This document shows positions 6,425-12,829 of a stretch of 15,124 nt of DNA, piece after piece. The DNA comes from an uncultured Senegalimassilia sp. (GTDB lineage: Bacteria > Actinomycetota > Coriobacteriia > Coriobacteriales > Eggerthellaceae). How positions within the stretch are numbered: position 1 is the stretch's first letter; each line of letters starts with the position of its first letter. Made by a program: the position numbers and the translations under genes. The DNA lies in contig NZ_CAKTYH010000039.1 of assembly GCF_934632265.1 (NCBI RefSeq), forward strand, positions 1 to 15,124. The letters run 5' to 3'. The notes below the pieces were generated by a model, which was given only the letters and a program-made list of their open reading frames with translations, was not told where the DNA came from and did no database searches.

Positions 6425-8725
6425 TTAGGATTCCTGCTCCTCCGGTTTCGCCAGCAAAATGTGCTCGGGAAGGATGGGCAGCTCGCGATGCCACACGCCC
6501 GTTGCCCGGTAGATGGCCTGCGCCAACGCAGGGCCCGGCGTGTTGATGACGATCTCGCCGATGGATTTCGCGCCGAACGGGCCGGTGGGCTCGTAGGAAT
6601 GCTCGAACTCCACGTTGATGCGCCCCGTGTCCAGACGAGTGGGCAAACGGTACGTGAACAGGCTCGATTCGCGGATGGCGCCCTTGGGCGTGCGGGTGAC
6701 GTCCTCCATGAGCGTATGCCCGATACCCTGCACGATGCCGCCTTCCACCTGGATGCGCGCGAGCGCCGGGTTGATGGGGATGCCGCAATCGACCACGGCG
6801 GCGTAGTCGAGCACCTCCACCACGCCGGTCTCGCGGTCGAGCTCGATCTCCACCATGCCCACCATATACGGCGGCGGGGACACCGGCGAGGAATGCTGCG
6901 CGGTGGCCTCCGGGGCAAGGCTGCAGTTGCACTGGCTTTTCGCGGCGATCTCAGGCAGCGATACCGTGCGTCCCGTGGCCTCGTGGCGCACGCATCCGCC
7001 TTCGAAGCTCAGCTCGGCCGCGTCGCAGTCGAGCGCCTCGGCGGCGATGGCGCACAGGCGCTCCTTGAGCTGCGCGCACGCCTTCTCCACGGCCATGCCG
7101 GTGACGTAGGTGGTGGAAGATGCGTAGGAACCCGAATCGTACGGGGACGCATCGGTGTCGGCGCCGAACACGCTCACGGCTTCGAGCGGGCATTCCATAT
7201 GCTCGGCGACCATCTGGGCCAGGATGGTGTCGCAGCCCGTGCCCATATCGGCCGCGGCGATGAGCAGCATGTATCCCCCGTCGTCGTTGAGCTTGACGGT
7301 GACCGAGCCCACGTCGATGCCGGAGACGCCCGAGCCCTGCATGGACATGGCCATACCGGCGGCGCGCACCTTGCCGTTGCCCATGTCGCGTACGGGAAAC
7401 TTCTCCCTCCAACCGAACATGTCGCTGCAATGCTGCATGCAGCGGTCCAGGGCGCAGGCGTTGGCAACCTCGCCGAAGTAGGCGGGCATGACCATGCCCT
7501 CGCGCACCATGTTCTGCTCGCGCAGCTCCACCGGGTCGCGGCCCAGCTTCGCCGCAAGCTCGTTGACGGCAGTTTCCACGGCGAACTGGCCCTGCGTGGC
7601 GCCGAATCCGCGGTACGCGCCCGACGGCTGCATGTTCGTGTACACCACGTTGGCGTCGAACTTGAACGCCTCGAGCGAACCGGTGTACAGCGGGATGGTC
7701 TTGTGCCCGGTCAGGCCGACCGTGGCCCAACCGTGCTCGCCGTAGGCGCCCGAGTTCGACAGCGTGGTCACCCCGAGCGCGCGGATACGGCCGTCGTTGT
7801 TCGCGCCCAGGCGGACCTTGACCTCCATCTCGTGGCGCGGGGACCCGCAGGTTTGCGATTCCTTGCGCGAGAGCACGCACAGGGCCGGACGCCCCGTCTT
7901 CATGGTGACGAACGCGGGGTACATCTCGCACACCGCGGTCTGCTTCGCGCCGAAACCGCCGCCGATGCGCGGCTTCTCCACGCGGATGCGGCTTTTCGGG
8001 ATGCCGAGCGCGTGCGAAAGGATGCGGCGGACGTGGTAGACGATCTGCGTGGACGAGATCACGTGCAGCCTGCCGTAACGGTCAAGCTGGGTGAACGTGC
8101 GGAACGTCTCCATCATGGCCTGGTTGTACGCCTTCGTATGGTAGGTGCGCTCCAGCACCACGTCGCAATCGGCCAGCACCGCCTCGATGTCGCCGCCGGC
8201 GTCGGAGGTGGTGCCCACCAGGTTGCGCGTGTTGTCGCCGCCCAGGTCGCACAGCATATGCCAGTTGTCCTCGGGGTGCACCAGCACGGGGTTGTCCTTC
8301 GCAGTGCGGAAATCCAAGACGGGTTCCAGCACGTCGTATTCCACCTTGATGCGCGAAAGGGCGGTTTGCGCCGCCTTCTCGTTCTCGGCTGCAACGATGG
8401 CCACCACATCGCCCACGAAGCGCACGTGCCGGTCGATGATCAGGCGATCGTACGGGCTGGTTTCAGGGTAGGTCTGCCCGGCGTTGGAGAAACGCTGGTT
8501 GGGCACGTCCTCCCAGGTGTAGACGTCAACCACGCCAGGCACCTTCTTTGCCTTCGACGTGTCGATGGTCTTCACCATGGCGTTGGCGTGGGGGCTTCGC
8601 AGAAGCTTGACCACCAGCGCATCGGGCGCGATGTCCTCGGTATAGACGGGTTTGCCCAGCAAAAGCTGCATCGAGTCCTTCTTGCGGACCGACTTGCCCA
8701 CGGAGCGATATTCGGGCCTATCCAC
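6425..8725 (-). CDS. Xanthine dehydrogenase-type hydroxylase, molybdenum-binding catalytic subunit
   Basis: A 766-residue protein with the a/b hammerhead domain (about 20-135) followed by the two Mo-cofactor-binding domains. Visible motifs are GGGFGAKQ (255-262), AYRGFGATQ (370-378), DMGTGCDT (493-500), D-x-G-x-x-INP with VEGGIVQGIG (about 646-669), and KSIGE with E724 as the expected catalytic base. Arg372 matches the substrate-orienting arginine of xanthine oxidase. At the position of that enzyme's substrate-binding glutamate after GGGFG-x-K there is Gln262, seen in several bacterial purine-type hydroxylases, so the substrate may be xanthine, hypoxanthine, another purine or a related N-heterocycle. 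The enzyme is cytoplasmic. GTG at 8725 is chosen because AAGGAGG lies six bases upstream. It overlaps the 2Fe-2S gene's stop by 8 bases. YqeB/YqeC next door imply a selenium-containing centre. Confidence 0.93.
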   Translation of the reverse strand: MDRPEYRSVGKSVRKKDSMQLLLGKPVYTEDIAPDALVVKLLRSPHANAMVKTIDTSKAKKVPGVVDVYTWEDVPNQRFSNAGQTYPETSPYDRLIIDRHVRFVGDVVAIVAAENEKAAQTALSRIKVEYDVLEPVLDFRTAKDNPVLVHPEDNWHMLCDLGGDNTRNLVGTTSDAGGDIEAVLADCDVVLERTYHTKAYNQAMMETFRTFTQLDRYGRLHVISSTQIVYHVRRILSHALGIPKSRIRVEKPRIGGGFGAKQTAVCEMYPAFVTMKTGRPALCVLSRKESQTCGSPRHEMEVKVRLGANNDGRIRALGVTTLSNSGAYGEHGWATVGLTGHKTIPLYTGSLEAFKFDANVVYTNMQPSGAYRGFGATQGQFAVETAVNELAAKLGRDPVELREQNMVREGMVMPAYFGEVANACALDRCMQHCSDMFGWREKFPVRDMGNGKVRAAGMAMSMQGSGVSGIDVGSVTVKLNDDGGYMLLIAAADMGTGCDTILAQMVAEHMECPLEAVSVFGADTDASPYDSGSYASSTTYVTGMAVEKACAQLKERLCAIAAEALDCDAAELSFEGGCVRHEATGRTVSLPEIAAKSQCNCSLAPEATAQHSSPVSPPPYMVGMVEIELDRETGVVEVLDYAAVVDCGIPINPALARIQVEGGIVQGIGHTLMEDVTRTPKGAIRESSLFTYRLPTRLDTGRINVEFEHSYEPTGPFGAKSIGEIVINTPGPALAQAIYRATGVWHRELPILPEHILLAKPEEQES

Positions 8726-9191
8726 GCTCGACCTCCTTGCCATGCTTTTCGTCCAGGAAGGCGCGGATGCCGCGCAGCTGCCCCACATAGCCCGAGCAAC
8801 GGCACAGGTTGCCGCTCAGGTACGCCAGAATCTCGTCGTCGGTGGGATCGGGGTTCTCGCGCAGCAGCGCGATGGTGTTCATCACGAAGCCGGGGTTGCA
8901 AAAGCCGCACTGCTCGGCGCCCTGGTCGGCGATGAAGCCCACGAACTCCGACGCCTCGGCCTGCAGGCCTTCCAGCGTGCAGACGCTGCGACCATCGGCG
9001 CGCACCGCCAACGTGGAGCAGGACAGCACGGGCACGTCGTCGAGCATCACCGTGCACAGGCCGCACGCAGACGTCTCGCAGCCGCGTTTGACGCTTTTGC
9101 ACCCGTGGGCGCGCACGAAATCGATGAGCAGCATGTCGGCGGGGATGTCGTCGGCCACCGTTTTGCCGTTCAGCTTGATCTTGACTTCCAT
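8718..9191 (-). CDS. Xanthine dehydrogenase-type hydroxylase, 2Fe-2S subunit
   Basis: A 157-residue protein, normal for the small subunit. The plant-ferredoxin-like first domain binds one cluster through C38, C43, C46 and C58 (GCETSACGLC, later SC). The helical second domain binds the other through C95, C98, C130 and C132 (QCGFC and LCRCSGY). All eight ligands are present, so it should carry electrons from the Mo site to FAD. ATG at 9191 follows the TAG stop of the FAD gene directly, with GGAGG eight bases upstream inside that gene. The end overlaps the Mo-subunit start. Its position between the FAD and Mo genes supports a three-subunit enzyme. Confidence 0.96.
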   Translation of the reverse strand: MEVKIKLNGKTVADDIPADMLLIDFVRAHGCKSVKRGCETSACGLCTVMLDDVPVLSCSTLAVRADGRSVCTLEGLQAEASEFVGFIADQGAEQCGFCNPGFVMNTIALLRENPDPTDDEILAYLSGNLCRCSGYVGQLRGIRAFLDEKHGKEVERG

Positions 9192-9983
9192 CTAGCGCAC
9201 CTCCCCTAACGCCAGCAAGGCGCGACGCACGAGCACGGGCGCAAGCGCGCGGCGATACTCGGCGCTGCCCCACATGTTCCCGGAAACGCGGATGCTTCCC
9301 GCCACGTGCTCGGCGAACGCCGCGGCGCTTGCCTCATTGATGCCATCGGCAAGGATGCCCTGCTCATCGCGCAAAAGCGCGGCGCGGCCCGGACGCGCGC
9401 CCACCACCACGCGGTATTCGCCGTCCATCTTCGCCGCCATGCAGTTGAGCGTGGGCAGGTCGGTGCGCTGCTTGCGCACTGCCTGGTACGCAAAGGCGCC
9501 AGGGCGCTTCTTGACGATAAGACGCACGAGGATGTCCTTGTCGTAGGGCATGCTCACGAAACGCTCCAAGGGCACGATGCCGCCTTCATGCAGCTCGACG
9601 TAGCTGTCCATGGCGAGAAACGCGGTGACGATGTCGGAGAAGCCCATGCGGCGCCACAGGCTGCCGCCGAGCGTGGCGCCGTTGCGGAACTGCACGCCCA
9701 CGATGTCTTCGAACGCCGCCTTGATGGCGCCGCAGGTATAGGCGTCAAGGCCGGCGTGGGCTTCCATCTGGCGCAGGGTGACCATGGCGCCGATGCGGAA
9801 CTCCTCGTCGGTCTCCTCGATGGTGTCCAAGCCCAGATCGCACAGGTCGATGGCGGTGCCGAAGGAATGGTTGCCCATCTTCAGCCACATCATGCCCGCC
9901 ACCACGCGATTGCGCTTCTTCTGGTTCAGCTCCCAAGCCTCTTGCAGGCTTTGCGGGCGAACGTATTTCTGAAAGGTAATAAT
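9192..9983 (-). CDS. Xanthine dehydrogenase-type hydroxylase, FAD-binding subunit; probable AUU start
   Basis: About 263 residues. The N-terminus FQKYVRPQSLQEAWEL matches the usual start of FAD subunits. VVAGMMWLKMG (about 27-37) occupies the place of the first FAD-phosphate loop, and FRNGATLGGSLWRRMGFSD supplies the second. The C-terminal CO-dehydrogenase flavoprotein-type domain follows. It passes electrons from the iron-sulfur subunit to NAD or another acceptor. The start is unusual: no ATG, GTG or TTG lies in frame between the promoter and the conserved N-terminus. The first in-frame GTG (9905) would delete the first strand and helix. An ATT at 9983 (or the next one at 9980) sits exactly where homologs begin, with GGGGTG four bases upstream, so AUU initiation is inferred. 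First gene of the six-gene operon. Family is certain; the exact start is not. Confidence 0.88.
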   Translation of the reverse strand: MITFQKYVRPQSLQEAWELNQKKRNRVVAGMMWLKMGNHSFGTAIDLCDLGLDTIEETDEEFRIGAMVTLRQMEAHAGLDAYTCGAIKAAFEDIVGVQFRNGATLGGSLWRRMGFSDIVTAFLAMDSYVELHEGGIVPLERFVSMPYDKDILVRLIVKKRPGAFAYQAVRKQRTDLPTLNCMAAKMDGEYRVVVGARPGRAALLRDEQGILADGINEASAAAFAEHVAGSIRVSGNMWGSAEYRRALAPVLVRRALLALGEVR

Positions 9984-10107
9984 GGCGCACCCCGTTGCTT
10001 GAGGTTTATAGAAACGTACATATTATACTGTGGCCAGGGAACCCTTCGAAAGCCCCGCACACCGAACCCAACCGACCGACCATCGAATCTGCAAAGGCGA
10101 ACCGACC
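9984..10107. promoter_or_regulatory. Divergent promoter region with overlapping -10 elements
   Basis: Minus strand: TATAAT (10027-10022) is a perfect -10 element for the hydroxylase operon. Its -35 is poor (TTCGAA at 10050-10045, 17-base spacer, three of six), suggesting need for an activator. Start would be near 10015, with a leader of about 30 bases. Plus strand: TTGAGG (9999-10004), 16 bases, then TATTAT (10021-10026) would serve mocA, starting near 10033. The two -10 elements overlap almost completely, so polymerase could bind in only one direction at a time. No experimental support; both assignments come from sequence matching. Confidence 0.6.
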
Positions 10108-10749
10108 ATGACCAGCCTCGCTGAAAACCCAAACGCCGTACACGGATGCATCATCATGGCATCGGGCCTGGGCACGCGCTTCGGATCGAACAAGCTCATG
10201 GCGGACCTAGACGGCATGCCGCTTATCGCCCACGCAATCCGCGCCACCGACGGGCTGTTCGCGAAACGCGTGGCGGTCACGCGCCATGAGGACGTGGCGA
10301 AACTGTGCCGCAGCCTGGGCGTGGAGGCCATCCTGCACGATGAACCGCTCAGAAGCGACACCGTGCGTCTGGGGATGCAGGCCATGGACGGGTGCGACAC
10401 GGTCACGTTCATCCAAGCGGACCAGCCGCTCATCAGCGCGGATACCCTCGCTGCCCTGCTTCGCAGCGCCGAGGCGCACCCCGAGCCCATCTGGCGCGTC
10501 GGCTTCCGCGGCACGCCGGGCGCGCCGGTGCTGTTCCCCGCCTGGGCCTTCGATGAGCTGCGCGCGCTCCCGCCCGGCAAAGGCGGCGGCTTCGTGGCGA
10601 AAGTGCACGCGCAACGCGTGCGATGCGTGGAAGCCGCCAACGAATGGGAGCTGTTCGACGTGGACACCGTGCAGGACCTGGAAGCGCTGCAAGCGCATAT
10701 GAAGGCGGGCCGAGATGCCGCCATGTGCGGCCACGCCCCGATCGGGTAA
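10108..10749 (+). CDS. mocA: MocA/YgfJ-family molybdenum cofactor cytidylyltransferase
   Basis: A 213-residue nucleotidyltransferase of the MobA/GlmU fold. The N-terminal nucleotide-binding loop reads MASGLGTRFGSNKL (17-30). ADQP (104-107) supplies the metal-binding aspartate. Later come GTPGAPVLF (about 135-143), a Gly-rich GKGGG near 157 and FDVDTVQDL (183-191), all as in MocA. MocA joins CMP to molybdopterin to give the cytosine dinucleotide cofactor used by bacterial xanthine dehydrogenase-type enzymes, so it should serve the divergent hydroxylase operon. ATG at 10108 is chosen: AAAGG lies about ten bases upstream, and a GTG at 10030 would precede the predicted transcription start. MobA (GMP transfer) is the main alternative, but the neighbourhood favours MocA. 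Confidence 0.88.
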   Translation: MTSLAENPNAVHGCIIMASGLGTRFGSNKLMADLDGMPLIAHAIRATDGLFAKRVAVTRHEDVAKLCRSLGVEAILHDEPLRSDTVRLGMQAMDGCDTVTFIQADQPLISADTLAALLRSAEAHPEPIWRVGFRGTPGAPVLFPAWAFDELRALPPGKGGGFVAKVHAQRVRCVEAANEWELFDVDTVQDLEALQAHMKAGRDAAMCGHAPIG

Positions 10750-10906
10750 GCAAGACGAACTATCGAGCGCGCCAACGCGCTGCCCCGAAAAAACCACACG
10801 TCACAGCAGGGCAAGCAACCAGGCGCTCCCACACGCTACCCGCAAAGCCGCACGCCGCCGCCGCCGCCGCGCGAGCTTACGCAGCCGCAAAAGCCCCTAA
10901 AAGCCC
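10750..10906. other. Short intergenic region with a GCC-rich run
   Basis: No gene is supportable between mocA and the convergent permease terminator. A run of CGC/GCC triplets spans about 10852-10872, followed by two spaced AAAAGCCC copies (about 10889-10896 and 10899-10906). No clear terminator for mocA itself is visible, so it may use the reverse side of the permease hairpin. Confidence 0.4.
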
Positions 10907-10943
10907 AAAATGCCCGGCAGGTCACGCAGACCTACCGGGCATT
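10903..10943 (-). terminator. Rho-independent terminator of the permease gene
   Basis: AATGCCCGG (10909-10917) pairs with CCGGGCATT (10935-10943). After one C-A mismatch, AGGTC (10919-10923) pairs with GACCT (10929-10933) around a 5-base loop. On the minus strand the stem is followed by TTTT and further T-rich sequence. It lies 26 bases past the permease stop. With fewer T residues on the plus side it could also partly stop transcripts from mocA. Confidence 0.82.
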
Positions 10944-10968
10944 CTCGTCATATATGCGTCGCGAAAGG

Positions 10969-12456
10969 CTATACGTCTGCGCCGCTTTGGGGAACTTCCT
11001 TATCCTTGGGAAGCACGATGTTCAAGATGATCGCCACGGCCGCAGCGGCAACGATGCCGGAGCCGCCGAAGATCAGGCTGACCATCTGGGGAGCACCCGC
11101 CAGGACGGCCGGGTTGGCGCCGATACCGTAACCCAGGCCCAGGGCAACCGAAACGATGCTCAGGTTGCGCGGGGTCAAAGGCTCGCGCGTGATCAGCTGG
11201 ATGCCGCTGACCACGATGGAAGCGAACATGATGACGGCCGCGCCGCCCAAGACGGACTGCGGCATGATGGAGACCACCGCGCCCAGCTTCGGGCACAAGC
11301 CGCACAAGATCAGGAAGACCGCGCCGCACGCCAGGGCCTTGCGGTTGACCATCTTCGTCATGGTGACCAGGCCGACGTTCTGGCTGAACGAGGTGTTCGG
11401 CAGCACGCCGAACAGAGCCGCTGCGGTGGAGCCCACGCCGTCGCAGATCACGCCGCCGGAAAGCTCCTTGTCAGTGGCCTCGCGGTTCATGCCGCCCTGC
11501 GTGACGCCGGAGATGTCGCCGACGGTCTCAACAGCGGTGACCACGAACATCACGAGCACGGGGGCGATGGCGCGCATGTCGAACACGGGCGCCACGGGCA
11601 GCGGGTCGGGAATGGCGAACCATGCCGCCGCGGCAACCTTATCCCAGTTCAAAACCCACGCTTTCGTATACTCGACGCCGTTCGCATCGACGCCGGTGGT
11701 GGGCAGGACCATGCCCATGATGCCTGCGACGATATAACCGACGATGATGCCGACCAAAATGGAGGATGCGCTCAAAAACCCGGTGGTCGCGTGCTTGACC
11801 GCCAAAATGACCACCAGCACGACAAGCGCCAGGCACAGGTTCTCAAACGAGCCGAAGTCCTTGGCGGAGGCGCCGCCGCCGAAGGTGTTCACGCCTACGC
11901 TGATCAAGCTCAAGCCGATGGAGAGCACCACGGTGCCCGTGACCACGGCCGGGAAGAACCGGCGCAGGGGCTTGAGGAAAAAGCCCAGCACAGCCTCGAA
12001 CAAGCCGCCGATGATCGACGCGCCCATGATGGCGCCGTAGGCCACCAAGCCGCCGCCCATGGAGGCCGCCACGGAGTTGAACACGCCGATGAAGCCCGAG
12101 GACGTGCCCATGATGATGGGCACCTTGCCGCCGATCGGTCCGATGCCGAACAGCTGCACCAAGGTGACCACGCCTGCGATCCACATGGCGTTTTGCAGCA
12201 GCGCCAGCTGCACGTCCGCGAACTCCGCGCCCGCCAGGCCGCACGCGCCCGTGACGATCAAAAGCGGCGTCAGGTTACCCACGAACATGGCCAGCACGTG
12301 CTGCAGGCCCAGCGGAATTGCCTGCGCCAGCGACATGTCGCCCTCGAACGAGAAAACGCCGAGCGACCTTGCGTTACCGGAGGTTTCCTCCGAACCGGCA
12401 GCCGAGCTGGCCTTCTCCTGAACCTGCTCTACCGCCTCCGGTTTCTCATCTACCAT
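10969..12456 (-). CDS. NCS2-family xanthine/uracil-type permease
   Basis: A 495-residue integral membrane transporter of the nucleobase-ascorbate (NCS2/NAT) family, which uses ion-coupled uptake of purines or pyrimidines with a 14-segment fold. Visible family marks are GLQHVLAMF in the first membrane segment (50-58, with the conserved His53), VETVGD (309-314, whose Glu310 corresponds to the substrate-binding glutamate), and the NAT signature QNVGLVTMTK (359-368). A hydrophilic, Glu/Gln/Ser-rich N-terminal tail of about 40 residues precedes the first segment. ATG at 12456 has AAGGGGG six bases upstream; the ATG two codons earlier sits too close to that site. Location beside the hydroxylase genes suggests a purine substrate such as xanthine or urate, but the motifs alone do not separate these from uracil. 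Confidence 0.92.
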   Translation of the reverse strand: MVDEKPEAVEQVQEKASSAAGSEETSGNARSLGVFSFEGDMSLAQAIPLGLQHVLAMFVGNLTPLLIVTGACGLAGAEFADVQLALLQNAMWIAGVVTLVQLFGIGPIGGKVPIIMGTSSGFIGVFNSVAASMGGGLVAYGAIMGASIIGGLFEAVLGFFLKPLRRFFPAVVTGTVVLSIGLSLISVGVNTFGGGASAKDFGSFENLCLALVVLVVILAVKHATTGFLSASSILVGIIVGYIVAGIMGMVLPTTGVDANGVEYTKAWVLNWDKVAAAAWFAIPDPLPVAPVFDMRAIAPVLVMFVVTAVETVGDISGVTQGGMNREATDKELSGGVICDGVGSTAAALFGVLPNTSFSQNVGLVTMTKMVNRKALACGAVFLILCGLCPKLGAVVSIMPQSVLGGAAVIMFASIVVSGIQLITREPLTPRNLSIVSVALGLGYGIGANPAVLAGAPQMVSLIFGGSGIVAAAAVAIILNIVLPKDKEVPQSGADV

Positions 12457-12589
12457 GCACATCCCCCTTCTAAAGGACGGAAACTGCAAAAAAATAGCAC
12501 CCTGGCGCATCTTTTTGAAGAAGGCATGAAGAAATTTACACGTACGTGACATGTTCGGGAACGGCCATAGCGACCCTGAACGCAAAACA
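12457..12589 (-). promoter_or_regulatory. Upstream region of the permease with a possible promoter and a 10-bp palindrome
   Basis: On the minus strand TTCAAA (12519-12514, four of six) and TATTTT (12496-12491, four of six) are 17 bases apart and could form a promoter with a leader of roughly 30 bases. Upstream lies the perfect palindrome CACGTACGTG (12539-12548), placed where an activator or repressor could act. No purine riboswitch fold was recognised in the leader. The promoter call is tentative. Confidence 0.4.
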
Positions 12590-12616
12590 GGGGCGCTACC
12601 CGTTCGGTAACGCCCC
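12583..12616 (-). terminator. Second hairpin downstream of ddh, possible terminator
   Basis: GGGGCG (12590-12595) pairs with CGCCCC (12611-12616). After one mismatch TACC pairs with GGTA around a 5-base loop. On the minus strand the stem is followed by TGTTTTG. It lies over 200 bases past the ddh stop and 134 bases before the permease start. It may therefore be a backup terminator for ddh or insulation between ddh and the permease; a role in the permease leader would need a promoter further upstream. Confidence 0.5.
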
Positions 12617-12706
12617 CGACTTCGTGCTCGCGCCCGGCGCGCCTTGCGACAGCACGCCAACGCCTCCGGCGCAAAAGCCCGTGATCCGGAAAAGAAGCAG
12701 TTTCAA

Positions 12707-12745
12707 GCCAAAACGAAGCGGCCGCCCCGGAAACGGGACGGCCGC
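12707..12745 (-). terminator. Rho-independent terminator of ddh
   Basis: GCGGCCG (12718-12724) pairs with CGGCCGC (12739-12745). After one mismatch CCCG pairs with CGGG around a 4-base GAAA (plus strand) loop. The minus strand then reads TTCGTTTTGG. It lies about 85 bases after the ddh stop and is the first hairpin a ddh transcript meets. The T run is interrupted but the stem is strong. Confidence 0.7.
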
Positions 12746-12829
12746 AAACACCACGCAAGAAAGACCCTGGTCGCAGAAGCCGGGGCAAACTCCCGCCCGC
12801 GCGCTGGCTTGGTTCCAGGAACCGCGCCC

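Noticed and set aside
6461..8935. An 824-codon plus-strand open frame opposite the hydroxylase Mo subunit
   Set aside because: Its composition (His, Arg, Val, Gly, Ala) is typical of antisense reading of a GC-rich gene. The minus-strand frame holds all molybdenum hydroxylase motifs.
9192..9905. GTG at 9905 as start of the FAD subunit
   Set aside because: It would cut off the conserved first strand and helix directly before the FAD loop and leave about 100 untranslated leader bases with clear coding likeness.
10030..10107. Upstream GTG at 10030 as start of mocA
   Set aside because: It lies before the predicted plus-strand transcription start, and the added 26 residues have no family likeness. 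ATG at 10108 has a ribosome binding site.
10954..12549. A 531-codon plus-strand open frame opposite the permease
   Set aside because: It is hydrophilic and rich in His, Asp, Gln and Gly, the mirror of a membrane protein. No start signal or motif supports it.
12457..12660. Purine riboswitch upstream of the permease
   Set aside because: I could not find the three-way-junction arrangement or the conserved loop bases, only simple hairpins.
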